Positions 21,092-30,000 of a stretch of DNA of 64,000 bases are shown here, piece after piece. Position 1 is the first letter of the stretch. Every line of letters starts with the position of its first letter. The notes beneath the pieces are model-generated. The model searched no databases. It was not told the DNA's origin and was given only the letters and a program-made list of their open reading frames with translations. The translations under genes were made by a program, and so were the position numbers. Source of the DNA: Sphaerolaimus hirsutus (Eukaryota; Nematoda; Chromadorea; Monhysterida; Sphaerolaimidae); NCBI GenBank assembly GCA_964036195.1, contig OZ038457.1, forward strand, positions 10,567,147 to 10,631,146, written 5' to 3'.

Positions 21092-24000
21092 CTTGAAGGG
21101 GGTTGGGATGGGTGGGTGATGGTTGTTGGCAGCCTGCCAGGCGCGAAACTTTTGTAGATTGATGGTAAAAGCATGTCTGGCCGGTGAAATTTCGTCACCG
21201 ATTTATGGGGAGTGGAGTGAAACACGCAAATCCTCGAACGAGTCCTATATTTATCTTGAACCAACCGACTTGTGCGCAAAAAACTCTCAAACTCAACTCT
21301 GAACCCTTGAAAACCACCCAGTTGAAAAACCTCACATAAGACAATTTCAGTTGACTTATTCGAGGATGAGCAAAAAAAATCTTCAGTGTTACCTGGCTCT
21401 TCTCAACGGTGACATTGTGTCTGTCACACATTGGACTAATTTCGACACCATTTTTGCGTTCCGCGTCGCCCTGACGCCACAATTCCTCAAGTATGCGCTC
21501 ATTCCACTGTTGATACAAATGAAGTGGCTTCGTGGGATTTGAGAGGTCTGACAAGTGGATGATACTTTGTAACACCTGTGCATGAATTGGATACGTTATT
21601 GGTGTGTGTGTGGTTGAAAGAAGCCTATGTATACCGCAAATCCTCGAAGAAGACCCCCTCCGAATGACACCCCCTTGAATAAATGCCACCTGTTGGCGGG
21701 GTGAGGAAAAATAACTCCTCCTCGAAAACTCTCCCTGTCGACCAACACCCTTTGGATGAGCAGAATACAATACAAAAAAATATAAGCCTACAGCAGCGAG
21801 AGCAGATGGTGTGTATACGTGTATACACATATTTTTGTTGTTGGACAATGGACAGTTAAACAGTTAATTACATGAGTTGACGGACAGCATCCATCCAATG
21901 AATTAAGTCCAGTTTTCTGAGGGACAAATACCCCCCCCCCCTCGAATAACTCCCCCCTTGAATAACTACCCTTCAAAAACATCTGACGAAAAAATAACTG
22001 CCCTGGGGTCTTATTCGAGGATTTAGGGTATGTGTACCCTACCTGTATTCTGTCAGTATATTTATCCATGAGTAGTACACCCGAGCCGGCCACTTTCTTT
22101 GTTTCGACCATCGTTTTCAAGTCGGCCAGCAGCGTCATGTGCTTTGACATGTCCGTGGCCAGCACCATGTCGATGGCGATTTTGCGTAAATTTTGGTGCT
22201 GCTTTCGGCTCAGAGATGAGAACATTGCGCAGCCTTTTTCCTGCATATTTCAAATTTCAATTGAAACTAGGTACATGGTCCAGCTGAAAAGTCCCCGGGC
22301 AGTGCTCGCCATTCGCGCTAGAGGTAAGGTACGGTCATAAAATTTTGACAGGTTAAGATATCAGGTGTTTTGACTTTTCACCCAAAATTTCACCTCTCTA
22401 GCTCCACCCACTGAGGAACTGTGGGGGTTACAATTTCGGTCATTTTGTACTGATGTACAAATGGTGCTCTAGCTCAATGCTGCTTTAAGTTGTGATCATG
22501 AAACTTTGGCTAGTGTAAGCCACCAGTGTTGGCAATGTGCTGATAGTATTCAACACTTTCATACACATTGCTTTAAGGTAAAATTAATATGCAGATCAGG
22601 GTGAAACGTGGGAAACGTGGGAACTGAGATGGATGTTTTTGGTGATCATCTGAGATCATGTTGTATTGCAGTGATTTTAATGTTGTTTTGTAATGTGCAG
22701 TAAATGAATTATGTGGATAAAATTTCCCTGTTTCATTACTAATGTGTAGTGGACACATTACCTGTGTTCAACAGCAGTAAGTAGACTCCAAGGGGGGCTA
22801 TTTTGAGAAGGAGAGGCAGAATGATGAATTTGGTAGTGAGAGTAGTGACAGTAATGACAATATGGACTAGGCTTATGATATCATAGCTAATGTTGGTTAG
22901 TGCTGTCACATTGCCAACACTGATGGCTCACACTAGCCAAAGTTTCATGATCACAACTTAAAGCAGCATTGAGCTAGAGCACCATCTGTACATCAGTACA
23001 AAATGACCGAAATTGTAACCCCCACAGTTGCGCAGTGGGTGGAGCTAGAGGGGTTAAATTTTGGGTGAAAACTCAAAACACCTGTTATCTTAACCTGTCA
23101 AAATTTTATGACCGTAGCTTACCCCTAGCGCGAATGGCGAGCACTGCCCGGGGACTTTTCAGCCGGACCATGTATATTTTCTCCAGAAATCGAAAAGAAA
23201 TGTTAAATCTCAGTCCACCTGCAGTAATTTAAATGCTACAGCGAGATGATGTTGCTCCAAAACGGACTCGTCGTTGTACATGATGGCCAGTTCGTTACCA
23301 GTGTTCACCAAATACATGTTTGTGACACCCGGGTGGTCTACGTCGTGGACGGCGGATGCGAACAGGGCGGCCAGCACCTCCAGTTCGTTGAACACGTTCT
23401 GCGCCGGCGTTCGCAACTTATATTTATGTATTTACCATGAGTGTGAATTCGTCGATTTATTGGAAATATTCAATCTGATTATAGATTTTGATCTATCTAG
23501 TATCTAGATTCAGAATATTCCAATGATTTTGCGTCAGATGAATTTATGATTTCATGGTAATTTTAAATTGGAATTGTTTTTTGTTGCAATTTTGCATGAC
23601 TGTTTTCCGTTTTGGATTGTTCGCCATCTCCGTGCGCAATTTTGTGCACTTTTTCAAGCGTCTAAATAGGCAATAGCCAGTTTGCTTTTGATGCTTGACG
23701 CAAGGAGTCTATGCTCGCGCAGTGCGACTGCATGTGAGAGGAGCGGTGCGGCCGTACCTCCAACGCCTGCGACGACAGCAGCACGTGCGTGCTCTGTACC
23801 ACGTCGGCGGCGTGCGTCGCGTTGTGGTACGGGTTGCTTCTGTAGTGGTCCTCCAGGTGGTACAGGTAGGTCAGCGTGGCCTTGTGCTTCAAGCCGAAGC
23901 TCTTCATCAGGCCGCGCTCTTTGAGCAGCGTGTAGGTGACGGCGGTGAGCGGCCGGTTGTGCGAACACTGCCGGATGTGGAAAATGTCTACGCCCCAGTT

Positions 24001-27000
24001 GTTGATGGTTTTCATCGCCTGAGTGTGGTTGTGGGAGTTTTTTGACTGGTTTGATTTTTGCTCGAAGGATAACTTTAGCTACTTTTCATGAGGCTTTAAT
24101 GAGGCATCAGGCTTTAATGAACCCATTAGCTGAATGTCAACTTAATTTGGGCTAATTACGGAATTTCTACTTTCCTATCTGTTAGAGCATAGTTAATTTT
24201 TTATTATATAGTGACACTAAATTTTCATGGTTTCTTTTAAGTGTGATGGTTTAAAAATGTTTTTTTTGGTGTTATTTTGTTGACATTAGTTGGCATTCAT
24301 TTGACAAAAATTTGCGATGTCAAGTAGCTAGTGGGGGCCCATTGTGCACTAACAGTTGCAAGGTCATCGGGTCTGGGCGTGTCCACACCGTACGGCGGAA
24401 CGTCTTCAGCCACAATTGTCGCCTGTTTTGCCAGCTTTCTTATCCCACTGATTTTGCTCATTGTTGCTGCCTATTTAGGGGTGATAAATCGTTTTGTTGC
24501 GTACAAATAAACACCCTCGTGATTGGCAACTGACAAAAAAAGAAAGAAAAACATACCTTGTTGTTTGGCAACGGACGCACTTGGTCGCCTTGTTCCGTCG
24601 TTGAGACAACGTCCATATCTTGATCTGAACGGTTTGGAGTCACTTCATTTGGTAAATACTTTTGGTGATGGGGTCTCACTAGGGTTGGCCGATGTTTTTT
24701 TAAAGGTTTTTTTATTTAAAAAACGTTGTGTTTTTTTAAAAAAACGTGACGTCCGAAATGTTTTTTTTTGTAAAAACATCGGCTGAAATTTTTAGTACTA
24801 AGCACTAGGTATTTCGCAAATTTTTTGCGCGCAAGCGCGCAATTTCACACACAAATTTACATTGGTGGTTGTTTTCATTGGTTTTGTAGCATTTTTAGTA
24901 TCAAAGCATCCATTTATATGTGCTACCATGGGTTAATACTCTGTCATATGTTGCTGTAGTATATAATATTCAGGTAATGTGCTTCCATGTACCTCCACAG
25001 TGTGTAGCATAACTCCCAAAGTAACAACCTCATTTTATAACCTTGTTTGATCACTATACCATGCCAAACTTCACTTGAAGTCAAGAACATTCGACTAAAG
25101 GCAATATATGAAGATGTCGACAAAAAATGGACATTTTTGACACAAATCACCATTTATAATGCTATCCCATGTCTCCACAGCCATTATATGGTCATATATA
25201 ACATCACAGAGTATTGCCACTTGTCTGATATACCTATATATGTTGACACAATGCCATATCTGGGAGCTTTTAAAACAAACGTTTTTTATTTTAAAAAAAC
25301 GTCGTTTTTAAAAAAAACATGGAGTTGAAAAAAAAACGTTTTTTTTTCCAACCCTAGGTCTCACCGAGTGTCCGTAAATTTTAAAAAATTAATGGACGAC
25401 ATACCCATAAATGTACTGAAAATGTACTGTGATATTTGATTGCCCGACGTGGACGATTCAGCAAAATGTGTCAGCTCCTTGTTCAGCATTTTGCGGAACT
25501 GAAAATGCCAAATTTTGGTGTTTTTCCACAACATCAGGTTTTCTAGCTGAATTAGAAAAAAGTAGCGTATACCCTTGAATGAGACCTCAGGGGAGTTATT
25601 TTTTCATCAGAAGTTTTGCAGGGGGAGTTATTCAAGGATGGGGGAGTTATTCAAGGATGGGGAAGTTATTCAAGGATGGGGGAGTTTTTTCTCAGAACTT
25701 GCACTTTATTCATTGGATGAATGCATTCCACCAACAGATGTAAATAAATTCTAGTATTTAACAGTTCAAGAACAACAAAAACAAGGTAGTAATGCTAAAA
25801 TTCATGTTGACATTCATGTTGTTAAAATTCAAATACACGTTGTGGATACACATATCAATTACCCAGATGGGGGGGTATTCAAGAGGGGGAGTTATTCAAT
25901 GGGAGGAGTTTTTCCTCAGCTGGCCAACAATGGGAATTATTCGAGGGGTTTAATCAAACGGTTTCTTATTCAAGTGTATACTCGGATAGCACTCGAATCG
26001 ATCACCTTTTTACTGGCCATCTCCGACACGGATCGCTGTGTCTGAATGGTCTCGAGTTGCTCCAAGCACCAGTCGAGCTCGTCGAGCGTGTCAGCGGCTA
26101 ATTTGGCGGTGCTGCCCGCCTCGTCGCCGGTGGTTTGTTGCCGGCCGCGGGTCGCGTTACCCCCCGTTGCGTTCGTGCCGTTGTGCGGCTGGCTGGAGGG
26201 ATGTTGCGGCTTTATTGCCGTATTTTTTTGGTCCAGCTACTGAGAAATTCAAGGACCTGTACCTGTCAGAGTACCGCATTTCTACAAAATACCCCCAGGG
26301 GTTTTTTTTAGAGTGGTGTAACACACTGGGCAGCGCTAAGAGGCAGGCTCACCCAATGTGTTATCCAGCTGCGAGCCTCCAAAGAGCTCGCCAACACTGG
26401 CAAGATGAGAAGTGAGAAAAACAGAACGTTTGGGGTGCGATGTGACATTTATTTATATTAATTCACCGTCGCCTTGCGACACGTCCACTTGTTTTCATAT
26501 CACTTCATTTTCTTGGTTTAACATGGCCCGAGGCCAACAAATAAACAGGCCCGAAATCTGGGCAAAAGAACTGAACTGATTCCACACAATAAATGGCCAC
26601 TTATAAAGATTTGGTTGAAACATGAAGTTTAGGGGTTCAGAACATCACCCCAAAACCTACTTAGAACAGAATACAAAATATGTAGAATAGAATAGGGTGT
26701 AAAATAGAAGTGTATAATAGAGTACAATCTAGTTATACAACAGTCCCCCCCAAGTTCACCCTACCAGGGGGAACTGACAAAACTCACCATCAAATACCTG
26801 TAAAAAATAAAAAATAATACAAAAACATCAAATATATCACAGAAATGTGTCACAATTGTGCCATATCATCTGGCCTTTCCGGTGTTTCTTGTTCCTCTTT
26901 TGTGGTTCCTTTGTCCATTGAATGCCAGAACTAGTGCAATGACTGTGGACGGCAGGGTAGATGGCAGCAGCTTGTATGTAAAACGGCATCTAGCATCTGC

Positions 27001-30000
27001 TGCCTCATTGTGCAATGGCAATTTTCCAGGTGTTTGTATTGGATCATTGTGCATTGATGTGGCTGGATGGTGGTGGGTGATGTCCTTTGACTGTTGCGAT
27101 TCCAAAATACGCGATCATGGTATTTATTTTCCTGTTTCGTTGTGTTCGACATGGGTGTGACCATGTGGCTGGAAATTTTCGATGCAATGGGAACATGCCT
27201 CTGGTTTGGTTTGTGCCCTCTTGGTTTATCTGGCCTGTGTCTGGCTGCCACCACTGTGGGTTGGCTCTCCACTCCCTCTTGCTGGTTCTGTGCCTGCAGC
27301 ACATCTGTGTTGCTGCTGTGTTTCAATTTTGTTCCCATTTCCTGTTTGTATTTGTTTGACAACCTTTCCAGTTCCTTGTGTGCTGTTTGCACTACTTGCA
27401 ATGGCCCCCATATGGCTGCTTGTCCAATGAGTAGCGGGTCTGCTGGTGTCAGGAATTTTCGTAATTTCACCACCGCTGGCAGCATATCTTTGTGCTGTAC
27501 TCCATCGGGGGTGGTGTGCTCCACCAGCATGTCATAAATTCGGAGCCATTTTCCATTGATGATATTTCCCGATGTTCGGATGTGGCTACCAGTGTATGGT
27601 CGGAATTTTGCCCGTTCTTGTGTTGGGTCTAAGGCTGCTTTGGCCCAGATATCTTCCAATGTTGCATCTTCAATGAACAGACCGATGTTACAGCCTGTGT
27701 CGATGTGCCCTGTGATTGGCATTCCTTGAAACATAATGGTTGCCATTGGGTCTAGTGAGTTTGTTGACAGACTGTGTATCTCATTGCCAATTTTTGTGCT
27801 TGCCACTGTGGGCACCCATTCATCTAAACAGCCCCAATCGTCATCATCACTTTCACCGCCAAATACAGCATTCTCTTCTTCATACTCTTCTTTGGTGCAT
27901 CGGCTTGCTGAGCTGTCTTTTTGGAATGGGATGCCAATCTCTTTGCATTTTTCTTCCATGATCCGCTTTGCGTCTTCTTCTGTCTGGCCACGTCTGGCCA
28001 TGTTGCGCTTTGCATTTTCCGCTTTGCTTCGCTGGAACCTCTGTGATCTGCTGTCCACAAAGCAGTCAGATGGATCATGCGGCATTGGGCCTCCATGCAG
28101 GTAATGTGTGCACCATGGCCCTTTGTGTGTTTTTGGGTCAAAAGTTGCCCGTATTTTGGCCTGTGCACTACATGCAGCTTTGGTGCTTTGTACTTTTTGT
28201 TCTGTTTGCCCACTCTGATCAACATTGTGGTAGTTTGCCCGCTCATTCCAGTTCCCACTGTACCTTTGGTGGGGCTGCTGGATTTGTTCTTCTTTGCGCT
28301 GTGCACGGTTTCTTTCCACTGACTGCCGCGCTGCTTCCATCATGGTAACTGCCATGTCCAATGTGCAGGCGTCCTCTGCCCAGCGTTGCTGCCACATATA
28401 CCAGCAAGATGCTGGAACCAGTTTAGGTACTTCAATGAACAACTTGTCACCAATCATTTGTTCCCGGTCCCTGTCTGATAGCCGCTCGCTGATGTGGTAA
28501 AATTTCGTACACAGGCGTGTATATAGCTCTGTTACCGACTCTCCGGCCATGGCTTTTAGGTTGTACCAGTCCGCCACCGAGTATATTTTGTGGTCTAACC
28601 GGTAAATTCCAATTAGTTTATCTACCACATACAAAATGTCGTGGCGTCTGGCAATCCTGATACTCAGGTACCGGTTCTGGGCATCGTCGATTAAACATTG
28701 CTGGAATACACTGTTCCAAAACAGCTGTTGCTGGCTTTCTGGCACTCCCATGGACTGCTGCATGACCATGTGGAGCCAAAATTTGAAAGGGCCAGTCTTG
28801 CTCTTCTGGTCGCCATCGAATTTTATCTGCTTGCTCGCCGCTGACGCTACGTGTCCCACACTCATGCGGTCGTTGGGTATGACTTGCTCGCTTAATCGTG
28901 GTAACCCATCCCCTGGCGATAGCGCGTATTGTTCCATGTATGCAATCATTCGTTCTAATATTGACCCTTGCGGCAATGTTGCCAATCGGTCATCTGTTCC
29001 CCATCTCCATGGATCGCCGGTTTGTGGGGTCATTGTGCTTTGGTTGCTCGCTAATGGAATGTTTGCTGTGGGGCTTGGGGATGGTTTGGGTATCGCCGCT
29101 GATTGTCCCTGCTGCATAGTCAAATTGGCCAGGTGTGTCAGTATTTGCTGCTGTTGTTGCGCTTGTTGCTGCATTACCGCTACCAGCGCCAAAATATCTG
29201 ACGATTTGGCATTGGTTTTTAGTTCACGTCGGGGTGTGGGGACATAAGCCGCGCGGTGTAGTGCCCCTGCGACTGGGCGGATTACTGGCGATGTGTCTTT
29301 GTCCGTGTCATCATCTGAATCCCCTTCGGGGTCTTCCATGGTGATGCTGGTATCTTTTGTTGTGCTGAAGTATTTTTCCGCCAATTTTAGCACTTTTTTC
29401 GCCAATACTTCGGTGCCGTCTTTCCACGGCGAGTTGAATTTTGGCCACTTGTCTTGGCGGTATTGGTTTAGCTCATTTCCGGTGTTCAAGAGGGACCATC
29501 TGTCTGCCGCTAAAGTCCACTCGTTTATTTTTTGTGTGAGCTCAAGCTCTGTGTACGTGACCTGGCAGGCTTTTTTCCGCGGGTCAGTTTTCCCTGAGCT
29601 ACCAGGGGCGTTCTCATCGGTGTCAGGCATCTTGTGCCTACCGGGCGCTCTTGTGGCGCGCTGCACACGTATTGGGTTTACGCTGCAGTGGATGTTTGTG
29701 CTGCTGGCGCTGCTGCCAGCCGCACGGGTTCAGTTTACTTTTTTTATGCTGTACGATCACCATGTAACACACTGGGCAGCGCTAAGAGGCAGGCTCACCC
29801 AATGTGTTATCCAGCTGCGAGCCTCCAAAGAGCTCGCCAACACTGGCAAGATGAGAAGTGAGAAAAACAGAACGTTCGGGGTGCGATGTGACATTTATTT
29901 ATATTAATTCACCGTCGCCTTGCGACACGTCCACTTGTTTTCATATCACTTCATTTTCTTGGTTTAACATGGCCCGAGGCCAACAAATAAACAGGCCCGA

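Noticed and set aside
23682-24045. Long GC-rich plus-strand frames at 23.7-24.0 kb
   Set aside because: Antisense shadows of the [13 protein letters not shown]4 exon.
26038-26415. Plus-strand frame of 125 codons over the PDE4 UCR2 exon
   Set aside because: Antisense to the conserved [18 protein letters not shown] exon and running into LTR sequence; a shadow.
28636-29907. Plus-strand frames of about 200 codons inside E1
   Set aside because: Antisense to the Gag-protease ORF, with no motifs.
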